From contig JAJEKV010000006.1 in NCBI GenBank assembly GCA_021234155.1, positions 8,773,003-8,837,002 of the forward strand: a stretch of DNA of 64,000 bases. The letters are read 5' to 3'. The position numbers and the translations under genes are program-made. Source of the stretch: Isoetes taiwanensis (taxonomy: Eukaryota > Streptophyta > Lycopodiopsida > Isoetales > Isoetaceae). Shown here piece by piece: positions 12,346-21,949 of this stretch (the first letter of the stretch is position 1; every line of letters starts with the position of its first letter). Under the pieces are notes generated by a model. The model was not told where the DNA came from, did not search any database, and saw only the letters and a program-made list of their open reading frames with translations.

Positions 12346-12575
12346 GGATGCACGGACTCGTTTGTGTCCTACGGGACGGTATTGAACTGTCCTATGCAAT
12401 TGTACAGTGTGCCAACATGCTTATTACTGCTAAGGTTTTTCCCTCGAAAACCCTCTGGGGCGGGGGTTTTTTAATCCTGTCAGTAATACGCTTGCTGCTC
12501 TCTTTTTGTTTGGGTCCCATAGGCCAATTGGTCTCCGTGGACGCTAAAAACCTATTCTACTCTATTCTATTCTTT
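12346..12575 (+). repeat. LINE 3' end with pentanucleotide tail
   Basis: The 3' untranslated region includes a hairpin-like run (AAAACCC ... GGGGTTTTT) at about 12447-12472 and ends in TTCTA repeats. The inverted copy at 20137 carries the same hairpin and tail. Such a motif may be the RNA end recognised by the element's own reverse transcriptase; that role is inferred. Confidence 0.75.
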
Positions 12576-13089
12576 ATCATGGAACCCATGAATACGAGCT
12601 TTGCTAGTGGTGCCTGATACAGCCGATATAATGCTAGATATAGCTGATTTCACCTCTTTTTCTTAGATACATCAGTTGAAGATGCATAAAATGATCCAAA
12701 AAGATATTTTTGTATGGTTCTGCCTTTGTCTACTAAGCTAGATCATTCCATTTGGAGCAAACAAATTCATAAATATGGCTAGCCACATTGCCCAGCCCTC
12801 CCAATCTTCTGAGTTTGCCAAAACAACTAAAGCAGAGATAACTAAACCATTATAAGGCATGTTAGGCCTGGTTTGCCATTCTTTCCCGCCACTGCACCTT
12901 TCTGGTTTGCCATTCTTTCCTGCCACTGCACCTTTCTGGTTTGCCATTCTTTCCTGCCATTACACCTTTCTGATATGCAACAAAAGCACCGATTTGCACT
13001 TATTAGAGGAACACTAAATCACATGTTCGACGTGAATTGCACTTGTAAGGGCTTTGAAAAGGAGCCCCTCGCTTCAAAAAGCTGCTTAA
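12576..13089. other. Intergenic stretch with a 34-bp tandem repeat
   Basis: No gene is recognised. Three copies of a 34-base unit (TGGTTTGCCATTCTTTCC and so on) fill 12869-12970. Confidence 0.7.
12869..12970. repeat. 34-bp tandem repeat, three units
   Basis: Units at 12869, 12903 and 12937 differ by one to three bases and have no spacer between them. Short open frames on the minus strand here are only the repeat being translated. Confidence 0.9.
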
Positions 13090-13440
13090 ACAATGCCCTT
13101 TATTCCAAGATCTGGATCGTACATAGCGATCCTCGTTTGTGGGGTATGCATGTACAAGTTTTTATATACTGTATATTAAGGTTTGCAAAATACTATAAGG
13201 TTTCAGGGAATGTACTTAATGGTGTTAATTTTATACACATATTGAAAATATATTTTTGGGGCTCTCGCTGCCCTACGTAACCCCCCGTGTGAATATGCAC
13301 CCAAACCAAAGGGGGTTTAAGGGGGATTTTAATTAAAATATGTTGAATGCAATGGTTGTGTTAATAATATTAATGGTAGTTGTGTGTTAATGGTTTGTGT
13401 TAATTAAAATTTTTTTTGGCTCCTTCGGGGCCTTAAGGAT
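13090..13440 (-). repeat. Inverted copy of the Helitron-associated module at 31908
   Basis: Read on the minus strand this matches 31908-32206, including the CTTAAGGCCCCGAAGG start, the run with CCCCCTTTGGTTTGGGTGC and the block with CCCCACAAA. It lacks the helicase that follows the other copy, so it is probably a non-autonomous or truncated relative. An imperfect hairpin, AGGGCTT paired with AGCCCCT, lies at about 13048-13069. Confidence 0.7.
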
Positions 13441-13997
13441 GTTGTAATCATTATAATGGAAGGGCACTAAGAAATCTATAAATGCATGTAACAATTTTAG
13501 AAAAACTTCTACATGTAATATTGTGCATGTTACAATTTTTTATTATTAAATGCTTTGCTCTTGTCAGTAACATAATAAATATGCAACCTCGTCCTGATGC
13601 AAGTTCTTAGAAAAGCATAGGAGTTATGTTTGTTATAAAGACATTTCTGATGTCTCTAACTTTAATTGCTAATCACACCCAAAGAGATTGTTTCCAATCA
13701 GCACGCAAGAGTTCAACATGTAGCTTTTTCTTTTCCATGGCAAAGTTGCTTGTTAATGCAACTACAAGGCATTCTCACAAGATGCACCACTTCCCACTCC
13801 CACTGTACATCGTGTTTTGAACAAATATCTAGCATTATAACAACAAAAGAGACCGAGTATATACTAGGAATTACCAATCTCTCTTGTCATGAAGTTCCAT
13901 TTTCTAGGTCTTCTTTGTAACCATTGCACAAGTTTTGTAAAAGTTTGGACTTAGATATTTGCAGAACTCTATGCTCCATCAGGCTGTCCAAGACATA
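13441..13997. other. AT-rich stretch without a recognised gene
   Basis: Short open frames only. It lies just downstream of the thioredoxin-like gene (minus strand) and may hold its 3' untranslated region. Confidence 0.5.
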
Positions 13998-14979
13998 TCA
14001 AGAATGCAACCAGACACGATCCCTCAATCCCTGATCTCCCGCGCCATAAAATTCATCCACTTTTTCACCATTCTGATAGAAGCGGAATGTTGGAGTGTAG
14101 CGTATGTCCTTTGTTTCTTCTGGACATTCATCGATGTCAGCATTAATGAATGAAGTTGATGGATGGTCATTGCTAAGATTGCAAAATGTCGGAAGCATTT
14201 GTTTGCAGATATAACACCTATTCGTTCAAGCATGCATAAGCCAACATCAAAAACAAAACCTCTAATCACAAAATTGAAAAGAAAGGTCATACCAACATGC
14301 TCCATAGCTCACTACGGCCTGCACAAGTTTCATCCTGTCAGAAATTATTCCAACAACCGCGTAATTATAACAAACAATCTCTTCTCCAACCCCGCCTTCC
14401 TTTACCCAACTTTAAGGACCAATGTTTTCAATTTCACATCACCTTTACTCGCAACCAAACAACAGTAAAATAATTTGTCCAAAATGAAGATCTGTGAGAT
14501 TTTTACTCTGTGTTAGAGGCAGATATCATGATTCGATATGGTAAGCAATAAAATAATGCCTAAGCCTAAGGTGAAAATTCCAACTACTCATGGATAAAGC
14601 GCTTCTAGTTCTATATATATGGGAACAAATGATGCACTGGAGCATACTAAAGATGCTACAAGTCATCAAATTGTATATTCAGAGACATGTGTATGTTGCA
14701 TTAAGCTTGGGGTAAAATATCAGAGGTTACATATGTTCTCCAAAAGACTTTAAGAAGTTGAGCTTTCTCATTTTTCCGTAATTTTTTACCTAGAAAAGAT
14801 CATTTGTGCACTTACCTACCGCTTTGAAGTCCCGGTTTTCTTTGGATAAAAGCTGCTAAGCTTAGAGTCATTGTGAGCACTAACAAGATTTCCATTTAAG
14901 TTAATGGGCGTTGGCACTCCTTGCCCTCTAATCCTCCTCTCCCATTCTTATTCTTGCTAGGACCAGCATCTTCCGCCAT
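13998..14979 (-). CDS. Thioredoxin-like 3 family protein, three exons, possible frameshift
   Basis: Exon 3 (14217-13998) encodes the C-terminal half of a thioredoxin fold with DIDECPEET, YTPTFRFY, NGEKVDE and the end RVWLHS, wording typical of plant thioredoxin-like 3-3 proteins. Exon 2 (about 14336-14293) gives VVSYGAC. Splicing the two makes an active site CYIC after a tryptophan, so both redox cysteines are kept. Exon 1 (14979 to about 14820) starts MAEDAGPSK and includes a stretch matching the family N-terminus, but in a frame one base off from the ATG. The role would be thiol-disulfide exchange, probably soluble. The exon 1 shift may be a real defect, an alternative start or a mis-set boundary. 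Confidence 0.6.
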
Positions 14980-14999
14980 CTGCAATCCACCGAAACTCA

Positions 15000-15790
15000 A
15001 TTATCCCTCAGAAAGCTAACTTTAGTTTGCAAGCAGCAGGGAGGATGATGAAGAATCGAATGCTGGGTCAGAAGAAAATGGGTGTTCCCGTGGTCATTGT
15101 GGTGCCGCTTTGGGCGGGATAAAAGACGGAGCTGCAAAGAAAAGAAGGCATATTTAACTATAACACAAACGAAAGCTATGCTCTGAAAGTAATGCCCAAA
15201 GCAGATGAAACAAAAAGAGAATAAACTTACTTTTGTAGGTTGGGCTTCAGAACTAGGCAAGGAAACAGGAAACTCTTCCTTCACATGGCCGGCAAGATGT
15301 GGAGCTAAGAGGAATTGATGTTGAGCAGCAAATCCTGGAGGAACCATGGCATCAACAGGGCCCTCTAGTTCATTATGCAATTCTGGTCCTTGCTAAAAAT
15401 CTGGTCCAGTCCGGCACCACAGACCCAACAATGTTTTGCCATCGAGTCATGGGGAGAAACCATAGAAGCACGAAATAAAGAAACCCCAAAATACCCTCTT
15501 CCGACTGAAATCCCCCATCTTTGAAGTTCGATCGATGCCAAGAAGGAGCCAACATAGTTTGGTGTTTAGCAGGATGGAGATCCTTGTGGTCGGGCACGTT
15601 GATTTCTTTGGCTGGCCTTTGGACTTGCTGTTAAATCTGGACGGCATGGCTCCCATATTCAACCATTTCTCTGCATCGCCCCCATTTTGAGGGGAGCAGC
15701 TTTCAATTGTGGCTCAGGCGCCATGGCCGCTAGATCATTATCTGCTACCAAATGCATGCTCCCCATTTCGTCTTCCATCATAAACCTTGT
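15000..15790 (-). pseudogene. Unrecognised exon-like sequence upstream of the thioredoxin-like gene
   Basis: The minus strand has a protein-like start MMEDEMGSMHLVADND near 15782, a stretch NVPDHKDLHPAKHQ near 15600, and an exon-like block (about 15390-15232) reading PELHNELEGPVDAMV that ends at a good donor, AAAGTAAGT. A further block follows at 15130-15090. Frames change between the pieces. I do not recognise the family. It could be a separate small gene or relic; it ends only about 20 bases from the start codon of the thioredoxin-like gene on the same strand. Confidence 0.35.
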
Positions 15791-16619
15791 AAATCCAGAG
15801 TTCTTAGCACATTTTAACTTCCTGAAATCAGTCAAAAACTTTGTTTGAATGCTCCATCAAGACTACCTCGAGAAAAAAGGCACGGACACGCTTCTAAATT
15901 TTTATCTCGGGTCGCTTCCCTTCTTCCCCTTTCGGCGTCCCAAGCGAGAAAAGAAGAACCTCGAAATGATTAAAGAAAAGAATCCACAATGCATCCGCTT
16001 TCCTCAAAAAGACCCGAAAATAAATGTTGAATCGTGGGTTGAGTAAATCAAATTCAGATTTGATTATTTCTTGTGGAAGAGGCCCCCGTGGCCGGTGCGC
16101 GGTTCTTCCGAGACACCTGGACATCTTTGAAGGAAGCCAGTAAGTTCCCAACACATAACCCTAAAAGGGGTTATCTCGAGGCTTGCATGTCGAGCAGAAT
16201 AATAGTACAAGAAAATACAATAATATAATAAGAAAAGGGTCTAAACCATTGGAATTAGGCATCAAAATTAGTTTAAGCGTATGCGCACTCTAGATATACT
16301 AATTAGTATACCTCATCAAATACATCCATGAAATCATATAAAAACCTTAGGAAAAAACATACAAAAATACAAAAGAAACCCCCTGTTATAATGCTAGATA
16401 TTCATTTGATAGCAGAATATCATTGCAGATTTTACAAAGGCACTATGAGCCTCCATGATGTCAACCACGGTGAGACTTGTTGATCTTAATGACTTGGACA
16501 CTTACTCATTTCTGTCTGTAAATATTCTAATCTTAACCCATCTTAACATGGGTTCCTGAGGAAGTCCTAGCATGTTTTGCATAATTGACTAATGGAATAC
16601 ATACCATCTATATATGTTC
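15791..16619. other. Stretch without a recognised gene
   Basis: An open frame of 65 codons at 15849-16046 and its opposite-strand counterpart show no known motif. The remainder is AT-rich. Confidence 0.5.
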
Positions 16620-16830
16620 AATGGAATCTAAATCATTGGCAGCCTGATTTGCACTTCTGATGGAATCTAAATCCTTTGCTCATGACCGATGGAATCTAAA
16701 TAACGCTCATTGTGATTTGCACTTTTGAAATAATCTAAATTATTTTCATATGACTATAGGATCTAAATCACGCTAAACGTGATTTGTAGTTCTAATGGAA
16801 TCTAAATCACGCGCAACGTGATTTTCACTT
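16620..16830. repeat. Degenerate array with a small inverted motif
   Basis: Five or so copies of GGAATCTAAATC followed by a short palindrome of the form AAATCACG..AACGTGATTT (clear at 16764-16786 and 16802-16824) recur at roughly 35-60 base spacing. Function unknown. Confidence 0.65.
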
Positions 16831-17124
16831 GACTAATTGCGGCACGGGTCTGGCAATTTGTTGAAGTATGCTAACTTACTAAGGCCAATCCATGGAGATG
16901 TGATGAACTCTTTGCAACATCTAGCATCAGAAAAACCCCTCGTTGTTTAAATCTGTTTCTAAAAAACAAGATAGAAGGTGCATAAGACCAAATTTTCCCT
17001 CGTTGGGGCAGTTAGAGTTTTGATTTGTTTGCTAGGGTTTTAGGAAAATCGTCGCATAAGACATTAATCCTCGATAAATTGGAACATGTTATCCATGGAA
17101 GGGGGTAAAATACCAAGATTATAA
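16831..17124. other. Stretch without a recognised gene
   Basis: Nothing protein-like was seen between the degenerate array and the palindromic repeat at 17125. Confidence 0.5.
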
Positions 17125-17215
17125 AGGATAATATTTTTGGGTTGCGCCTAGGAGGCAAACCCTCGCTTATGTGGGTTTCTGGCATATCCTAGGTATATGC
17201 TGGAGTATACTTAGG
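17125..17215 (+). repeat. Palindrome-bearing dispersed repeat, copy 1
   Basis: Shares about 90 bases with the reverse complement of 39449-39545: TTTTGGGTTGC, then TTATGTGGGTTT, then an imperfect palindrome of GGTATATGC type. The LRR fragment begins at its right edge. Confidence 0.75.
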
Positions 17216-17485
17216 ATATGCTGGTAACTGTTCCGAACCTATTGTTCCCTGTAAACTGGCAGTCACCCGCGTTCTGGATCGCGGATGTCTCAACGCAGTA
17301 ACTGGCAAGGCAGACCGAAGCTCCAATTTGATGCAACTGCAGGCAAATAATATGTTGAGCCTTGTGGTCACGGGTCCGTTAGATGCAGTGGGAAGCATGA
17401 CATCGCTCACACAGTTGCGGCTCCAAGCGAATGCAATAACAGGTCTAATCTCTGCTAGTTTACGCAATGGTGTTTTCATTCTGAT
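17213..17485 (+). pseudogene. Leucine-rich repeat fragment of a receptor-like kinase
   Basis: One open frame reads GPLDAVGSMTSLTQLRLQAN followed by a TGLI.ASL ending, the consensus of a plant LRR (LxxLxLxxNxxxG.IP). A cap-like part with two cysteines precedes it. No signal peptide, membrane span or kinase of the same protein is attached. The fragment sits between the palindromic repeat and the IRE kinase remnant in the same orientation, so it may have been carried here by an element. Confidence 0.6.
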
Positions 17486-17494
17486 TCATTTCTA

Positions 17495-19372
17495 GTTTCT
17501 TGCTCTTGAGCATTCTTTTGGCGTTATTCATCGAGATTTGAAGCCTGACAATCTCTTAATTGCTCATGATGGGCATATCAAGATAAATTTTTTAGCTTTT
17601 GTGAAGTCCATTCAAAAGGGTTGCTTTGTAACTTTTATGAAAAGCAAACAACCATAGCCACAGGCCATCTGTCAGGAAAGAAACTTTTGGTTAGCATGCC
17701 AAGATTACAAGTTGCGACTAGCCGAAGACTTAGATGTGGGACATATTATAGATGTGATCACGAATGTTGAGACTTTTAGGTGCTTTGCATAATATATGTA
17801 TGCTTTTACACAATGTTTGTTCTATAGTTATGCATCTTTTGCTTTATCTCTTATAATTTAGCTTTATGGTATTTTAGCTCACAGATTTTGGTGTATCAAG
17901 ATTTGGCCTTATCAATAGGATAGATGATCTGTCAGGCCCTGCTACCTGTGGAAATGTACTGTTTGATGACATTGAAAGCAATAAGGCTAGATTACAACAA
18001 AAAGATGGAACAGCGGCAACAACAATCTGCAATTGCCACTCCAGATTATTTGGCCCTGGAAATTCTTTTGGGAACTGTTCACGGTGATCCTATAATATGG
18101 TTATCTTACTCATTTAACATATTCGTTAACCACATCTATTTCATTGTATATAGGTTCCACTGCTGATTGGTGGTCATTTGGAGTCATTCTTTTTGAGCTA
18201 TTGACTGGTGTTCCACCTTTCAATGCAGCATGTACTTTTTTTTTTGGAGATATTATTCTTTAGGGGATAGTGTATAGCTGATCTCTTCATGTTTAAGAGC
18301 CTCAGTTAATATGCTATTTATAATATTCTTTTTGAATGAAGCGGATAATTTATAATATTCTTTTTGAATGACACAAATAATTTTTAATAGCATTCTCAAT
18401 AGAAACATTCCTTGGCCCAATGTCCTTGAGGATATGTCTTTTGAGGCCCGGGATCTTATTGAAAGTATGGAAGTGTAATATTTTGTTTCTTTTAGAAATT
18501 AATGTCACTCTTCTTGGTTAACTATAGAAGCGCAATTGGATCACTTTAAGAACTGTTGCTATAATCCCATCTTTCAGGTTACTCCTGGAGGATCCAGATG
18601 AATGGCTTGGAACACATGGTGCATCTGAGGTACATGCCCATGAATAGTCCTTTTGGCTTTTGTATAAAGGGTGCAATGGGGCTTATTATGGTTTTGCTTT
18701 TACAGATCAAAGCACATCCCTTTTTCAAGGATATTAAATGGGACATTCTGGCAAGACAAATGGTGGGGATTGCTAGGTGTGACGATTAACTATCAGGTCT
18801 GGAGCGTGTGATTTGGTTTCATCTAAATCATACTGTCACATTGGAGTGGGTTCAAGTCCCGTCCAGACCCTTAAATGTGACACTAGGCATCTTATGTTTT
18901 TGCACAAAATATAAGTAGATTCTAAAGTATAACTAATCTTTAGCGTTCATTCTAGTCCAGAGGGCATTGATGGCACAAGTTATTTCAACTCACGGCATCC
19001 ATTGGAGTCTCCAGATGACCGTATTTATGCAGAACATGAATTTGCAGACTATAGTGACTATGCAAACAGTAGTGGCGGAAGCAGTAGCTCTTTGAGTAGA
19101 TTGGATGAGGCAGTAAGTTCCACTAGTATATTTTCCTTTTGAATTTAAAGTGAGGCCTTGTGAATATGGAAGTTTTCTGCAGGTAGATGAATGCAGAGAT
19201 TTCTTTGAGTTTAAAAGCACAGCATCTGTCAGATATTCTTTCAGTAACATTTCTTTCAACGGAATATTATCACTTGAAATAAACATGTGCCATCAAGTTG
19301 TTGATTTATTCTACATGTGTGCATAACTTATCTCAATTGGCATCAATAAATTATGATCTATTGTCAAAGGAT
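17495..19372 (+). pseudogene. IRE: IRE-type AGC protein kinase, 3' half only
   Basis: Exon-like pieces in order: 17495-17583 with [10 protein letters not shown]; 17878-18092 with DFGVSRFGLIN and a TPDYLALEIL activation segment; 18153-18232 with [16 protein letters not shown]; about 18400-18470 with FEARDLIES; 18576-18770 with FFKDIKWDILARQ; 18945-19115 with TSYFNSRH and a serine-rich stretch; 19182-19372 ending near LASINYDLLSK. This order is that of the plant IRE (incomplete root hair elongation) kinase C-lobe and tail. The N-lobe with its ATP site and the long N-terminal region are absent, APE has become ALE, and several junctions are out of frame. A 5'-truncated gene copy is the best reading. 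Confidence 0.8.
18796..18869 (+). other. tRNA-like cloverleaf remnant, uncertain
   Basis: A perfect 7-bp outer stem (GGTCTGG with CCAGACC) encloses 74 bases that include a good B-box-like GGTTCAAGTCC with a 5-bp T-arm stem. The middle hairpin has a 10-base loop and no clear A box, so it does not fold as a standard tRNA. It lies in an intron of the kinase remnant. Confidence 0.25.
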
Positions 19373-19749
19373 GCTTCCAAAGGGAGTCAATAGTCAACGC
19401 ATGCGGAAGAGCAATGAAATGTTGTCATAGGTTGGTGTATATACAATATGTAATTCCAATGGGTCAGTCCCCCATCAGCAATAAGTCTTCATAGTTTTGA
19501 AACTTCTTGAAGCTTGATGTTATCAGTGTGCATGTATGTGGCAGAAATATCAGTTTGATGTGGCATCTTGGCTGTTGCTGGTCATGCTATGGGGATTATA
19601 TCAGAAGCATGGGATGACGGTTTAGTATGTTGGATTTGAATGAATATTTACCAGCACCTCCTGATGTTGACTCCGGCATTGCTGGCCCTTGTAAATATAA
19701 TTTTTATGGCTGTCACTGACATGTACTTTGGGGTGTACTTTGCATGCTG
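19373..19749. other. Spacer between kinase and PPR remnants
   Basis: No coding signal recognised. Confidence 0.5.
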
Positions 19750-20036
19750 ATATGTCTCAACGAAAAAAGGTTTTGCGTGTTCATGAATGCTATAATTGAC
19801 GGGTATGCACAGCAAGGGGATGGTCTTGAAGCAATCAGACTCTTCAAACAAATGGTGCAGGAAATCTAATCAAGCCACATTCAATGGTGTTCTTTATGCT
19901 TGTAACCATAGGACTTAGTGGGTTATGGCTGCCATCATTTTGTCTACAGCCCAAGCTCTTCTTGTGTCAAAACTACCGTCAATGGACTTCCAGATCTTAA
20001 TAGCATGGCTGGGAGATCCATGTTGTTCTAATTGAA
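19750..20036 (+). pseudogene. PPR protein fragment
   Basis: The frame at about 19770-19855 reads FMNAIIDGYAQQGDGLEAIR followed by LFKQMVQE, a typical pentatricopeptide repeat of the plant PLS class. After one frame change the next repeat continues with SHIQ and LVGYGCHHF-like wording. PPR proteins bind organelle RNA. Only one to two of the usual ten or more repeats are left. Its right end lies about 100 bases before the inverted LINE copy. Confidence 0.7.
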
Positions 20037-20136
20037 CTTTGCTGTTACGTATCTGTAAGTTTTTAAGAGGTTCTTTTGGAGGAAGATATTATGCTTACAA
20101 ATCTGTGGACTACTGTTACCAGCATAATTGCAAATA

Positions 20137-20446
20137 GAATAGAATAGAATAGAATAGAATAGGTTTTTAGCGTCCACCGAGACCAATTGGCCTATGGGAC
20201 CCAAACCAAAAGAGAGCAGCAAGCATATTACTGACAGGATTAAAAAACCCCCGCCCCGAAGGGTTTTTGAGGGAAAAACCTTAGCAGTAATAAGCATGCT
20301 GGCACACTGTACAATTGCATAGGACAGTTCAATACCGTCCCGTAGGGCACAAACGAGTCCGTGCATCCATAACCTCCTGGAGGTACGACCCCAACAAACC
20401 CACTGACGTCATAGTCAATAACTGATGCAACGGCTGGCCAGGCAGC
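20137..20446 (-). mobile_element. 5'-truncated LINE copy
   Basis: The reverse complement of this segment matches 12269-12575, the 3' end of the LINE. It begins (plus strand) with AGAATAG-type pentamers, the LINE tail, and stops abruptly inside the C-terminal coding region near 20446. Such 5' truncation is typical of target-primed reverse transcription. Confidence 0.9.
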
Positions 20447-21949
20447 ATACCAGGCAGCTTAATCCAGTGAACATGCTTTGTTAGCATCTTTGCATCTTAA
20501 AAGTATAAAAGTATAATGGGTTTTTGCAAGTCTTTTTGTGTCTACTTCTATCTCTAGATGCTCCATGACTTGTATTTTATGAGTAATTGGTTGTTTCATG
20601 ATATTTTCTATGAAAAGCTTGTGAATTGGCATTTTAACAAAGTTATGGTATTATGTGTTGATAGTCGTGGAGATATCACTCCAACAATAAAGGGTCTATA
20701 AGAAGAAAAGCATTATAATCAGGTATGCTTGCCAATCGACATGGATATGACAGGTTTGGCATGTACATTTGAATAATTAGTCTTGTGCCAATTAATTGAT
20801 AGCCACTTATTTGCTAGACATATGTATTATTGCAGGCAAACCATGGAACATAGGAGCAACAAGAGTCAACGTCTATGGTTGATTTCAATGCCTATAGGCA
20901 TGCTCCAGGTGTTCCAGTCTTTGCAAGACCAGGTCATGAATTTGAATGGTGAACAATCCTGTATATACAAATTGGAGTAAGCTACAACAATAGGGAAGTA
21001 TGAAGTTATCCGTAAAGAATTTAAGCTTAACAGTCCAAAATAGAATGTGTTTGAACTTTGAGAAAAGAAGCTTGTGGACAGGAAATACATCTATAATTGT
21101 GGTAAGTGCTGTGAACTAAATGCATGTTGAGATGTGAATTGTAGAAACAACGAAGAGTGTGTTGGCGAGATGAATAAAGAAGCAGGCCAGCAGCCCCATA
21201 ATTGGAGCAAGCTGCAGCACTAAGGAAGTGTGAAGTCATCCTTGAAGAACTTAAGTAGCAACCCAAAAACAAATTTGTTTGGGCCGTGGAAAATTAAGCT
21301 TGTGGAAAGGAAATAGGAAATACTAGAGGTCTCTATTTTTGCTCAGAAGTTTAAGTTGACTAGGGATGCCAGTTTGTAGTTGCCTTACTCATACGATGAC
21401 TACTTGTGACTACGTTCCATGAATGGACGCTCAAAAGTAAGGATTTTGAAAGGAAAAGAAATGCATGCGACTCAATACATGACTTGGATGTGAGGAAACT
21501 ATCTAATCAAGTTTGAGCTTCATTGCCTTAGCTCACTCTTTTAAAATGGTGGACATGCTTGATTGGAGTATGAAAAGTTGTATCTTTCGTGGTTGTTAAA
21601 GGGCTTGCTAGTTAGATATAATAGTGTATGTATTTTCACATCAAAGGGAAACACATAAAAAATATGGACAACACATTCATAAAAGGTGATGCAGGCATCA
21701 CTGACTGGTTAAATATCTTCTTAAAAGCAGTATGATTAAGTTGTGATCGCAATGGTGTGGCATAATGATGGCCTTTTTGATGTTATGCTTATGGTAATAT
21801 TTATAGATTGTTCTAGGCTGGGGATATGGATTTGGAAAATGAAAGTAATATTTTCTAAAAAACTAGATGGTTATGCCCTGAAACAATGGCACATCTAGAC
21901 TGCCTTAATGTGCTGCAAGAGTGAAATCGACTTCCTTTAATGATGATGG
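20447..21949. other. Stretch with a diverged direct duplication
   Basis: Bases 20971-21085 and 21201-21317 are a diverged repeat about 230 bases apart (ATTGGAGTAAGCT versus ATTGGAGCAAGCT, and so on). A protein-like snippet, APGVPVFARPGHEFEW, reads at about 20890-20945. No gene can be named. Confidence 0.5.
20971..21317. repeat. Diverged direct repeat, two copies
   Basis: Copies at 20971-21085 and 21201-21317 share GAAGT.TGAAGT.ATCC and AAGCTTGTGGA.AGGAAATA. Each open frame here is short and broken. Confidence 0.6.

Larger units (their letters stand above)
4935..12575 (+). mobile_element. Non-LTR retrotransposon (LINE) interrupted by a Ty3 element
   Basis: A GC-rich plus-strand element with an endonuclease (about 5500-6320), then foreign Ty3 sequence, then reverse transcriptase (about 10200-11400), a C-terminal region, and a 3' end finishing in TTCTA-type pentamer repeats rather than poly(A). 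A second, 5'-truncated copy of the last 300 bases lies inverted at 20137-20446 and ends in the same pentamers, which fixes the 3' boundary. Many frameshifts are present. The 5' limit at 4935 is only the edge of the copia LTR. The clade is not assigned. Confidence 0.85.

Noticed and set aside
12869-12970. Regular repeats that could suggest a CRISPR array
   Set aside because: The 34-base units are directly adjacent with no spacers, and this is plant nuclear DNA.
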